A stretch of DNA of 25,149 nt. Origin: VFZS01 sp964353255. GTDB lineage: Bacteria > Acidobacteriota > Terriglobia > Bryobacterales > Bryobacteraceae. The DNA is taken from positions 1-25,149 of the forward strand of contig CAYGVJ010000078.1 of the NCBI GenBank assembly GCA_964353255.1, written 5' to 3'. Under the pieces are notes generated by a model. The model had not been told where the DNA came from and did not search any database. It was given only the letters and a program-made list of their open reading frames with translations. Position numbers and translations under genes: made by a program. Below, in pieces: positions 6,952 through 14,161 of this stretch (its first letter is position 1; each line of letters begins with the position of its first letter).

Positions 6952-7123
6952 CTGGAGCCGGCGGCATTCACGCCGGGGGTGGGTTACGGGCTGGCCTGGA
7001 CGGTGATTCGGGACGCGCTTGGTACGCTTCAACGTCGGCGTCTTCCTGGTCCAGCGCGCGGGCGGCGCCCGGGACGAATCCAACGCCTTCAAGCAGATGG
7101 CTGCCGCGGCGATTGTGGACTGA
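6952..7123 (+). pseudogene. Remnant of a serine hydrolase (beta-lactamase-related) 3' end
   Basis: Two pieces in different frames are visible. The first (from ~6952) reads FTPGVGYGLAWTVIRDALGT, like the G-x-G-Y-G-L-x-W stretch near the end of class C beta-lactamase-related serine hydrolases. The second (7025-7123) reads FNVGVFLVQRAGG then NAFKQMAAAAIVD-stop, like the extreme C-terminus of the same family. The intervening ~30-40 residues, which normally include a GHGG-type motif, are deleted and the frame shifts by one. The fragment begins about 20 bp after the tRNA, and its tail overlaps, antisense, the last 11 codons of the nucleotidyltransferase gene. The family call comes from recalled motifs. 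Confidence 0.55.
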
Positions 7124-8354
7124 CGCCGGCGTGCGGCGCCCCCCCGCTCTGGTAGCCCTCTTTCACCCTGACCAAAGTCCGCAGCATGCGGAGACGGGCG
7201 GGGGTGAGGTGCAACAGGGATCGAGCGAGGCCCCCGAGGCGCTCGGAAAGCGGCAGCGGCTTGCCGCGAAGCTTCGTCTCCATCGCCTTCATCAGTCGCC
7301 GGTGCCTCTGCCAGCCCATCACCAAGCTGGCCGCGATCTGCCGGAGCGCACGCGGGTGGAACAGATACACGACGTCCTTGCTCACACGGCCCTGACGCGC
7401 CTGGAAGAGAAACAGATCTGCCAGCCGCCCGGCGGCTCGCGAATCTTCCCGCGTGGCTGTTCCCTGTAATAGAGCGGCCGCCGGCCGCGCGGCGCTCGAG
7501 GAATCGAACCGCGCCAGGACACTCGTCAACGCCAGCAGCGGCGCACCAAGACCACATGCCCTGGCACGTTCCAAAGCCGCCTCCAACTCCCCCCGCCCGG
7601 CGAGCAGCCCGCACCATCCTTCGATATCCAGCAGGTTCCGGATCACCGCCTCGGGAACCAGGTTCTCGCGGATCGCATGATGGGCGCTCAGCAGCAAACC
7701 GTCCCCGGGTGACACGACGCGAACAGGCGTGCCCAGAACCTCCACCGTCTGCGCGCGGGCGATGACCCGCGGCGTCTCCAGTTCCGGCGACGGATGAGCC
7801 CCCAGACGCCAGTGCAGATCGACTTCGCACTTCTCCGCATCAGACAGCGCGAGAGCCTCATTGCCGGCGAAGCCCGGCGCGCGACGCACAAAGGCCAACC
7901 AACCGGCAAGACTCCCCTCCAGGTCGGGCCTGAAACCGAGCTCTCCCAGCCGGGAGATCGCAGCTTCAAGGTCTTCCTCGCGGATCAGGACATCCACGTC
8001 TCCGATCAGGCGGTCCTGGGGTCCGTGATACAGGCTCGCTATGGCGGCCAGTCCCTTGAACGCCGCCGCAGGTATCCCGCGTCGCTCCAAGTGCTCCAGG
8101 ACCCTGACTCCCTTGCGCGCCCGCAGCGTCGAGCGGGCCACAGCAGCCGCAGTGAGCTTGCGCAACTCGGATCGCGCTGGATCACCGAGGTCCACACGCA
8201 ATGCCGAGAGGCGCTGCCTCAAACGGGGCAGCACACCCCAGGCTGCCCCCAGAACAACAGCCTGAGACCACTGCCGGCGCCGAGACAACTCATCAGCCAC
8301 CGTCTCGGCCTGCGCAAGATCGGACAGTAGAAGACGGAGGAGCGCCTCCCTCAC
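7089..8354 (-). CDS. Nucleotidyltransferase-family protein (PF14907-like), second of two
   Basis: Predicted 421-residue member of the uncharacterised nucleotidyltransferase family (NTP_transf_5), part of the polymerase-beta-fold superfamily that transfers NMP to a substrate. The motif pattern is AAFKGLAAIASLY, then the metal-binding GDVDVLI with its Asp pair, then CEVDLHWRLG with a third acidic residue. Helical segments flank both sides. The GTG start at 8354 is chosen because it overlaps the stop of the upstream gene as GTGA and has GGAGGGG just before it; an ATG-initiated frame from 8507 would overlap that gene by ~150 bp. It is the last gene of the seven-gene operon. Its final 11 codons run antisense through an old serine-hydrolase remnant, so the extreme C-terminus may be acquired. 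Homologues occur in lasso-peptide tailoring clusters; the substrate here is unknown. Confidence 0.85.
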   Translation of the reverse strand: MREALLRLLLSDLAQAETVADELSRRRQWSQAVVLGAAWGVLPRLRQRLSALRVDLGDPARSELRKLTAAAVARSTLRARKGVRVLEHLERRGIPAAAFKGLAAIASLYHGPQDRLIGDVDVLIREEDLEAAISRLGELGFRPDLEGSLAGWLAFVRRAPGFAGNEALALSDAEKCEVDLHWRLGAHPSPELETPRVIARAQTVEVLGTPVRVVSPGDGLLLSAHHAIRENLVPEAVIRNLLDIEGWCGLLAGRGELEAALERARACGLGAPLLALTSVLARFDSSSAARPAAALLQGTATREDSRAAGRLADLFLFQARQGRVSKDVVYLFHPRALRQIAASLVMGWQRHRRLMKAMETKLRGKPLPLSERLGGLARSLLHLTPARLRMLRTLVRVKEGYQSGGAPHAGVSPQSPRQPSA

Positions 8355-9541
8355 GGTTCCCCTCCCCCGAGCAGGTTCCTGACAAACCTCGCGAGGACCC
8401 TGACGACGTACCGGACGGGCCGGTACAGATACAGCCACGGTATCCGCCAAGCCGGCACAGGCCCTTCCAGCCAGCGCAGGCTTTGCGGCGGCGGCAATAC
8501 CAGCCATCGAGCCACCTGGGAGCGCCGCCGGCCCCGACTCGACTTCAGCAGCTCGAAGGGCCGTCCCCGCGTGCTCAGCAAAGCCGCAGCCAGCGTGGCT
8601 TCACGGCTCACGCTTCCCGCGGAAGCAGCGTGCGCTCGCAGCGCTTCCAGCACCCGCCATGGGACGGGCGCGCCGAGTGCCGCCACCAGATACTCCAGCG
8701 TCACCAGCAGCGGTAAAGCTAGGTGACCCGCCGCCGCAGAACGCAACACTCTGTCCCAGTCAAGTTCCGGGGGGCGGCTGATCAGAAACCACGCGTCAGC
8801 CGCCCAGCCAGGCGAACGGCTGCCCACGGTCGCGGCGTGGCCGCAAATGTGAACCAGGTTATCGGCAGGCGACAGCGCCTGCGCCTGAACTCCGGCCACC
8901 GTCACGGTTACGAGGAGCTGCCAGACGTCGTCCAGGCCGAGGTTGTAAGGCACCAGGCGAAACAGATTCGCGTGCAGGCTCACCGGGAAGCCGCAGCCGT
9001 GCTCGAGCACCCGGGCCGGCTCCGGCCCGCCCCGAGGCGCAGCCGCCGGGCGGAAGCCCGCCTCAACCAGGGCGTGTGCGGCAGCATCGCGGCGCCCGGG
9101 CGCCACCAGCAGGTCGAGGTCATGGCAGTGTCTCAAGCAAGCCTCGGGGTAGACGGTCTCGGCAGCCATCATCCCCTTGAGCACAACCGGAGGCATGTGT
9201 CTCTCGGCCAAGCACACGAGCGCCTCGCGGCAAGCCCGCCGGACAGCCTCGGTCCGTGACTGCTCATGCAGGTAGGCCGACCTGAGATAGGTTTGCAGTT
9301 CCTTCTCTAGCGGAACTTGGTTCCGCACCAGACCGTGGTACAGGAGAGCCAGCAGTCGCTTGAGACCGTATCGGGAATCCCCCAGAACGTGCTTCGTCTG
9401 ACCCCATTTCTCCCAGCCCTGTCGCACCTCGGGCCCGCTCAGAAGACAGACTCGAAGTAGCTGGGTCTGTAGCTCCGCAGGCAGGACGAGCCTCATCACG
9501 TCCGCCAGCGGGACTTGCCTTTGCGGCTCGTAGCCCATCAT
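8351..9541 (-). CDS. Nucleotidyltransferase-family protein (PF14907-like), first of two
   Basis: Predicted 396-residue nucleotidyltransferase of the same broad family as the next gene but clearly divergent from it, so this is not a recent duplication. Diagnostic pieces are PVVLKGMMAAETVYPEA, then the catalytic RHCHDLDLLV with the DxD pair, then a conserved VSLHANLF region in place of the usual E-x-D-L-H-W. That third acidic site is less canonical than in the neighbour, so one of the pair may be catalytically weak. The start is an ATG whose bases overlap the TGA of the upstream GT2 gene (ATGA), and its own stop overlaps the next gene's GTG start (GTGA). Both junctions imply translational coupling. 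Likely cytoplasmic; no signal peptide or transmembrane segment is seen. Confidence 0.83.
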   Translation of the reverse strand: MMGYEPQRQVPLADVMRLVLPAELQTQLLRVCLLSGPEVRQGWEKWGQTKHVLGDSRYGLKRLLALLYHGLVRNQVPLEKELQTYLRSAYLHEQSRTEAVRRACREALVCLAERHMPPVVLKGMMAAETVYPEACLRHCHDLDLLVAPGRRDAAAHALVEAGFRPAAAPRGGPEPARVLEHGCGFPVSLHANLFRLVPYNLGLDDVWQLLVTVTVAGVQAQALSPADNLVHICGHAATVGSRSPGWAADAWFLISRPPELDWDRVLRSAAAGHLALPLLVTLEYLVAALGAPVPWRVLEALRAHAASAGSVSREATLAAALLSTRGRPFELLKSSRGRRRSQVARWLVLPPPQSLRWLEGPVPAWRIPWLYLYRPVRYVVRVLARFVRNLLGGGEP

Positions 9542-10242
9542 GTAGTGGGAGCGGCGCCCTGGCCGCGCCGTCGGTCCAGCGACGCCTTGACCACCCGGGC
9601 GAACTCCTCACCGCTGGCCGCGGTTCTGCGCCGCGTCAAGTTGCTCTCGTGCATGCGATGAAAGACGAGAACCTCGGGAAGCACTTCCACAACCACCGCT
9701 TGTTCCCTGGCCCGGATGAACCACTCCGTGGCGTCAGCAAACCACAGGTCCGGATTGAAAAGCCCCACCCGCTCGAAGACAGCCCGGCGAGCCAGCAGCG
9801 CAGTGGTGCTGAACCCGGGCACAGGCTGCGCCCGCGGATGATCCTGGTAGTGTTCCGCTTCCTGGCGCAACCCGGCCACCCAGAGAAGCTGGACGTGAGT
9901 CACCGAGACCTCCAGCTCCGGCCGCGCCCGAAAGCGGGCCATCTGCCGGGACAGCTTTTCCTGGCGCCACAGATCATCGGCATCCAGAAAAGCGACGAAC
10001 TCCCCGCGCGCCGCCCGCAGGCCGAGGTTGCGGGTGGCTGCCGGCCCGGCTGTGGGCTGCGTGAGGATGCGCACGCGGTCGCGATAGCGATCCAGCACAG
10101 CCGCCGTGCCATCGGCAGACCCGTCGTCCGCTACGATCACCTCGATCGGCCGGTACGTCTGGGCCAGAATGCTCTCCAGGGCCTCGGCCACGAATCGCTC
10201 GCCGTTGTAAACGGGAACGATACAACTGATCAGCGGATCCAC
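9538..10242 (-). CDS. Glycosyltransferase family 2
   Basis: Predicted GT-A-fold glycosyltransferase of 234 residues, shorter than many GT2 enzymes but with the whole catalytic core. Starting from GTG 10242 it opens with PLISCIVPVYNGERFVAEAL. Then come EVIVADDGSADGT (nucleotide binding), GPAATRNLGLRAARGEFVAF and LDADDLW, the DXD-type metal site. Near the end TEWFIRARE resembles the ED-type acceptor motif region. There is no membrane segment, so the enzyme is probably cytoplasmic, transferring an NDP-sugar to a soluble or membrane-edge acceptor. A start at an ATG further upstream (10293) would overlap the PqqD-like gene; the GTG follows that gene's stop by 28 bp with GGGAAAG before it. Its stop overlaps the next start as ATGA. 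Confidence 0.88.
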   Translation of the reverse strand: MDPLISCIVPVYNGERFVAEALESILAQTYRPIEVIVADDGSADGTAAVLDRYRDRVRILTQPTAGPAATRNLGLRAARGEFVAFLDADDLWRQEKLSRQMARFRARPELEVSVTHVQLLWVAGLRQEAEHYQDHPRAQPVPGFSTTALLARRAVFERVGLFNPDLWFADATEWFIRAREQAVVVEVLPEVLVFHRMHESNLTRRRTAASGEEFARVVKASLDRRRGQGAAPTT

Positions 10243-10270
10243 CGGAATCTTTCCCGTGAGCGAAGCGGCC

Positions 10271-10720
10271 TCAGCCCTTCTCCTCGCCGGCATCCTGCCA
10301 TGGGATGTCGCGCAGCCCCGGCATGGGAGGGTCAAGCGCCAGCAGGTCGCCCATGTCCCGGTACACGTTGAGAACCGGCGGCACGTACGGCGACCTGGCG
10401 GCTGGCGCCGGGACCTGCGGCGCCGGTTCCCCCCCGCCCGCCTCCGAGACAGTCACGATCTCCTCCTTGACGAGTTCGCCGGCCACCCGGTCCAGATCCT
10501 GCGCCGCCTGCTCCGGAGAGGCATCGTACTTGGCCACCAGGCCTTCCACCATCTCGCGGAGCGAGCGGCCCTCCTCGATCATGCTCCACACCTCGCCCCC
10601 GGTCTCGGCCATGCTGTAGTAGACCCCGGTGGACAAGTTCACGATGATGGCTTCGCCGTCAATGACGCTGGCCGTGATGTTGTCAGAGCGTGGCGTCAAG
10701 CGGCAGCTCAAATTGATCAT
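10271..10720 (-). CDS. PqqD-family (RRE-type) protein with leader-like C-terminal tail
   Basis: 149 residues. Residues ~1-93 form a PqqD-like winged helix, the fold used as RiPP recognition element to bind leader peptides (AIIVNLSTGVYYSM, GGEVWSMIEEG, then helices to LVKEEIV). A Pro/Ala linker (~94-110) leads to a separate tail, residues 111-149. It contains Y112-V-P-P115-V-L117, then RDMGDLLALDPPMPGL and IPW. Y-x-x-P-x-L is the core of the leader motif that RREs bind in lasso-peptide precursors. The start at 10720 has GAAGGAG in front and overlaps the end of the GT4 gene by 38 bp. Stand-alone PqqD-like proteins usually have about 90-100 residues, so the tail is an addition. It may be a self-docking segment or the modified peptide itself; that is inference. 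The neighbouring kinase and nucleotidyltransferases fit a peptide-tailoring role. Confidence 0.85.
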   Translation of the reverse strand: MINLSCRLTPRSDNITASVIDGEAIIVNLSTGVYYSMAETGGEVWSMIEEGRSLREMVEGLVAKYDASPEQAAQDLDRVAGELVKEEIVTVSEAGGGEPAPQVPAPAARSPYVPPVLNVYRDMGDLLALDPPMPGLRDIPWQDAGEEKG

Positions 10721-11834
10721 GGCGAGTCTCCTTCAAAAGCCTGCGGTACAGGATTTCGTGTTCCTCAAAATAGCGGTCGAAGCCAAACAGCAGCGATGCC
10801 CGGCGGCGGCCCGCTGCCCCCATCTCCTGCGCCAGGGACGGGTTCTCCAGAAGGCGCGTCACCGCCTGGGCTACGACCTCCGGGTCTTCCTTGGGCACTA
10901 CCAGCCCCGTCTCCCCGTGCGCCACCACTTCCGGCAGGCCTCCCACATCACTTGCCACCACCGGGCGCGCCATCTGCATCGCCTGAAGCGCTACCAGCCC
11001 AAACGCTTCCCGCCACCGGGAGGGCATTAGCGCCAGCGTAGCGGAGTTCATCAGGGCCGGAATCTTCTCGGGCGGAACCCACCCCAGGAAATCGACGGCC
11101 TCCCGCACCCCCATCTCCGCCGCCTGCTGTTCCAGTTCCGCGCGCGCCGGGCCGTCCCCGGCAATGACCAAGCGGGCTTTTGGAAACCGCCGCCGCACTG
11201 TCGCGAAGGCGCTGATGGCCACGTCGAATCCCTTGTCCCTAACCACCCGGCCCGCACACAGCAGCATCGGGGCCTCAAATGGGAGGGATTCGGGGGCCAG
11301 TTCGGGCATTTCCAAGCCGTTGTAAATAACCGAGGAGCGGTCGCTGATTTCAGGCACCAGCCGGCGCACGTCCTCGAGCATGGCCCTGGAGTTGGCAGTC
11401 ACCCAGGCTGCGGCACGCAGCGTCCGGCCTACCAAGGTCTCCGCCGCGGCGTTCTGATCAGGCAGTGGGCTGTGGACGGCCACCAGCGTGGGCGCGGGGT
11501 GATAGGACCGAGTCTGCCAATGCAGCAGAGCGCTGGGGGGAACCGAGTTCATGTGCACCAGATCGGGGCGAAACGCCTGCTTCAAACACACCAGGCGTCT
11601 GCGGGCCTCCGCATACAGGTCCAGGCGGCGAGCTGCCAGCGCCTCAAGAAACCGGAAGCGGTGGATGCGAAGCCCTGCATGCGCATCTTCATCGGGTAGC
11701 TCCAGATCCCCGTGAGAGGTCACAACCGCCAGCTCATGACCACGCTCCCGGAGAGCGCGCGCGAGCTTCATACCCAGGACTTCCACGCCGCCGATGTAAG
11801 GCCAGAAAAACTCAGCCCAGAAGAGAAGGCGCAT
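10683..11834 (-). CDS. Glycosyltransferase family 4 (downstream paralogue)
   Basis: Predicted GT-B-fold retaining glycosyltransferase of 383 residues. The N-terminal domain begins MRLLFWAEFFWPYIGGVEVL with the G-G-V-E acceptor-side loop. The C-terminal domain has LLCAGRVVRDKGFD, ARLVIAGDGPARAELE, and the donor-binding E-x7-E region in PSRWREAFGLVALQAMQ, with ARPVVASDVGGLPEVV. It is about four-fifths identical by eye to the gene immediately upstream. Differences concentrate in residues ~100-135 of the acceptor-side domain, so the two enzymes may use the same donor on different acceptors. It has a C-terminal extension (ending LPLDATL) that overlaps the PqqD-like gene by 38 bp, which the paralogue lacks. 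Cytoplasmic, part of the seven-gene operon. Confidence 0.93.
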   Translation of the reverse strand: MRLLFWAEFFWPYIGGVEVLGMKLARALRERGHELAVVTSHGDLELPDEDAHAGLRIHRFRFLEALAARRLDLYAEARRRLVCLKQAFRPDLVHMNSVPPSALLHWQTRSYHPAPTLVAVHSPLPDQNAAAETLVGRTLRAAAWVTANSRAMLEDVRRLVPEISDRSSVIYNGLEMPELAPESLPFEAPMLLCAGRVVRDKGFDVAISAFATVRRRFPKARLVIAGDGPARAELEQQAAEMGVREAVDFLGWVPPEKIPALMNSATLALMPSRWREAFGLVALQAMQMARPVVASDVGGLPEVVAHGETGLVVPKEDPEVVAQAVTRLLENPSLAQEMGAAGRRRASLLFGFDRYFEEHEILYRRLLKETRHDQFELPLDATL

Positions 11835-11866
11835 AGTCTTGAACCATCATCGCGGCTGCCTGCATT

Positions 11867-12979
11867 TCAGCCTTGCCCCACAAGCTTGCGGTACAAGGAT
11901 TCATACTCCTGAACGTATCGGTCGAAACTGAACAGTTTCTCCGCCCGGCGGCGTCCCGCCGCTCCCATCTCCTCCGCCAGCCGCCGGTTCTCCAATAACT
12001 GAACCACCGCCTGGGCCACTGCCGCCGGGTCCTCCTTGGGCACCACCAGCCCCGTCTCCCCGTGGGCCACAACTTCCGGCAGACCTCCCATGTCGCTCGC
12101 CACTACCGGGCGCGCCATTTGCATCGCCTGGAGCGCCACCAGCCCAAACGCCTCCCGCCACCGGGAGGGCACCAGCGCCAGCGTGGCGGAGTTCATTAGG
12201 GCCGGAATCTTCTCGGGCGGAACCCACCCCATGAAATCGACGCCATCTCGGACCCCGAGCTCCACCGCCTGCTGTTCCAGTTCCGCCCGTGCCGGGCCAT
12301 CCCCGGCAATCACTAGCCGCGCCGTTGGAGACCGCCGCCGCACTGTCGCGAAGGCGCTGACGGCCACATCGAATCCCTTGTCCCTGACCACACGGCCCAC
12401 GCACAGCAACCTGGGCGCCTCGAAGGGAAGGGGAGCAGGCGCCAGGTCAGGCACAGGCAAGCCGTTGTAGATCACTGAGGAGCGGCCGGTCACTTCCGGC
12501 GCCAGCCGGCGCACGTCCTCCAGCATGGCCCTGGAGTTGGCGGTCACCCAGGCTGCGGCAAGCAGCGTCCGGCCTACCAGGGTGTCCGGCTCGGCGCTCT
12601 CACCGGGCACCGCCACCCGGACGGCCACCAGCATGGGGACGGGCGCCCCGGACTGAGTCTGCAAGTGGAACAGCACACTGGGATCCGTGAAGTTGATGTG
12701 GACTAGATCCGGGCGGAACTCCTGCTTCAAACGCACCAGGCGCCTGCGGGCTTCCGCATACAGATCCAGGCGCCGGTCGCCCAGGGCCTCCAGAAACCGG
12801 AAACGGTGGATGCGGACCCCCAGGTGCGCATCTTCGTCGGGCAGCTCCAGACTGCCATGAGAGGTCACAACCGCTACCTCATGACCCCGCCTTCGGAGCG
12901 CTCCCAGCAGTCTCACTCCGAGGACTTCAACGCCTCCAACGTAAGGCCAGAACAGCTCGGTCCAGAACAGGATGCGCAT
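11867..12979 (-). CDS. Glycosyltransferase family 4 (upstream paralogue)
   Basis: Predicted GT-B-fold glycosyltransferase of 370 residues. The start at 12979 gives MRILFWTELFWPYVGGVEVL, which lines up exactly with the paralogue downstream; longer in-frame starts would run into the kinase gene. Donor-site motifs are intact: LLCVGRVVRDKGFD, IAGDGPARAELEQQA, SRWREAFGLVALQAMQ and ETGLVVPKEDP. The gene lies 11 bp after the kinase stop and 32 bp before the second copy, a clear tandem duplication. In the acceptor-side segment it reads NFTDPSVLFHLQTQ where the other reads NSVPPSALLHWQTR. The ribosome site is weak, suggesting coupling to kinase translation. Substrates are unknown. Confidence 0.93.
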   Translation of the reverse strand: MRILFWTELFWPYVGGVEVLGVRLLGALRRRGHEVAVVTSHGSLELPDEDAHLGVRIHRFRFLEALGDRRLDLYAEARRRLVRLKQEFRPDLVHINFTDPSVLFHLQTQSGAPVPMLVAVRVAVPGESAEPDTLVGRTLLAAAWVTANSRAMLEDVRRLAPEVTGRSSVIYNGLPVPDLAPAPLPFEAPRLLCVGRVVRDKGFDVAVSAFATVRRRSPTARLVIAGDGPARAELEQQAVELGVRDGVDFMGWVPPEKIPALMNSATLALVPSRWREAFGLVALQAMQMARPVVASDMGGLPEVVAHGETGLVVPKEDPAAVAQAVVQLLENRRLAEEMGAAGRRRAEKLFSFDRYVQEYESLYRKLVGQG

Positions 12980-12990
12980 GGTCGGGCCGT

Positions 12991-14061
12991 TCACGCTCCT
13001 AACAGGTTTTCCACCACTCTGGGAACTGCCTCGAGGTCGGCGCCCAGATCCAGCCAGCGACACTCGACCCGCTCCACCAGCTTCACCAGGACGTTGAATC
13101 CCTCCCGTCCCAGGCGCGGTCCTCTGAGCAGGCAACTGGGCACCAGACGCCGCAGTGCCTCCCCTCTAGTGGCCACGGCAAGCCTGGCCTGGCCGCCCGC
13201 TCTCACCCGGGGCAATAGAACATAGCGGATGGGTACGCGCGCCGGCAGACGCCCGGCAAAAAGCTTCGAGAGCAGCAGCAGGTGCTTCTCCTCCTCGGCG
13301 TAGCGCCCCCGGACAGCGTGTGATGCCAGGCCGGAGAAGCGGGTCAGGTGCTCGGGGTCCAAGAAGGCGGAGCTGTAAAGACTGTGTCCCGTGAAGGAGC
13401 CATCCTCGGCCGACTCCAGCACGATGTAGTCGTCTCCCAAAAAGTCAAAGCCGCCGGTCAGGCAACACAACGCGGCGGTTGACTTGCCAGCCCCACCGCC
13501 TCCGGCCAGCATCACCCCCTGCCCGTTGCGGGCGACGAGCCCGGCGTGGAGCGGCTGGATGCGGCCCTGGTCCAGCCAAAAGGCCATCACCGGCTGGAAA
13601 GGCCTTCCCTTGTCGCGAAGCGCAAGCTCCCCTGCTGAATCTGCGGCGCCCACCACCTGAGCTGTCTTCCGGTCAAGACACCACACCGAACCCGACTGGA
13701 CGTCAAACTCGCAGACAAACCGCCCGTCCGGTGAGGCCAGAATGTCACGCTGCGCGGAAACCCCCGGCGCACCAGGGCATGCAGGATCCGGCATCGCCGG
13801 CCGCGGCGCGGGAAAGCCGCTCCGGTCGATCGCAAGCACGGTCAAGTCAGGCGCGCGGCCGTCGCCAGGCGCAGCAGGCAGATGGGCCAAAGGCACACAC
13901 AGGCACTCGCCCAGTTCCTGGCCGGCCACTCGCAGGCGCACCGTCTTTCCGGCAAGCAGAAAGCTCCGCTCGAACAGGTCGCCCGCGGCCTCGACTTTCT
14001 GGAAAGCCGAATCGAGCGCCGCGAAAGCTGCTTCAGCCGGACTCACGGGACCATATGCCAC
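12991..14061 (-). CDS. HPr-kinase-like P-loop protein (HprK-related)
   Basis: Predicted 356-residue relative of HPr serine kinase/phosphorylase, resembling the truncated kinases found in lasso-peptide tailoring clusters and in the HPr-rel-A system. The first ~170 residues are poorly conserved. Then come LHAGLVARNGQGVMLAG and the Walker A loop GGGGAGKST at ~187-195, followed by FDFLGDDYIVLE at ~206-216, the Asp pair typical of HprK. No HPr protein or PTS gene is nearby, so the substrate is unlikely to be HPr; in paeninodin-type clusters the homologue phosphorylates the peptide's C-terminal residue. I prefer the GTG at 14061 over an ATG at 14208. A TATAAT lies between them and the ATG would overlap the receptor gene by 47 bp, while GGGGGAGG precedes the GTG, though at a long 12-nt spacing. 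A GTG at 14046 is also possible. Confidence 0.78.
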   Translation of the reverse strand: MAYGPVSPAEAAFAALDSAFQKVEAAGDLFERSFLLAGKTVRLRVAGQELGECLCVPLAHLPAAPGDGRAPDLTVLAIDRSGFPAPRPAMPDPACPGAPGVSAQRDILASPDGRFVCEFDVQSGSVWCLDRKTAQVVGAADSAGELALRDKGRPFQPVMAFWLDQGRIQPLHAGLVARNGQGVMLAGGGGAGKSTAALCCLTGGFDFLGDDYIVLESAEDGSFTGHSLYSSAFLDPEHLTRFSGLASHAVRGRYAEEEKHLLLLSKLFAGRLPARVPIRYVLLPRVRAGGQARLAVATRGEALRRLVPSCLLRGPRLGREGFNVLVKLVERVECRWLDLGADLEAVPRVVENLLGA

Positions 14062-14101
14062 AAGGGGTATCAGCCTCCCCCTGCGGTCGCCTGAGCAGCC
14101 T

Positions 14102-14107
14102 ATTATA
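14102..14107 (-). promoter_or_regulatory. Candidate -10 (TATAAT) of the kinase/PqqD/nucleotidyltransferase operon
   Basis: The minus strand reads a perfect TATAAT between the stop of the receptor gene (14162) and the preferred GTG of the kinase (14061), predicting a leader of about 34 nt. No good -35 is found 16-18 bp upstream. If real, it makes the seven-gene operon independent of the receptor gene and rules out kinase starts upstream of it. Confidence 0.45.
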
Positions 14108-14161
14108 GAACACCGAACCCCTTTGGCCTCCGCCTTGGCGGGCAATTCGCTCCTGCGCGCC

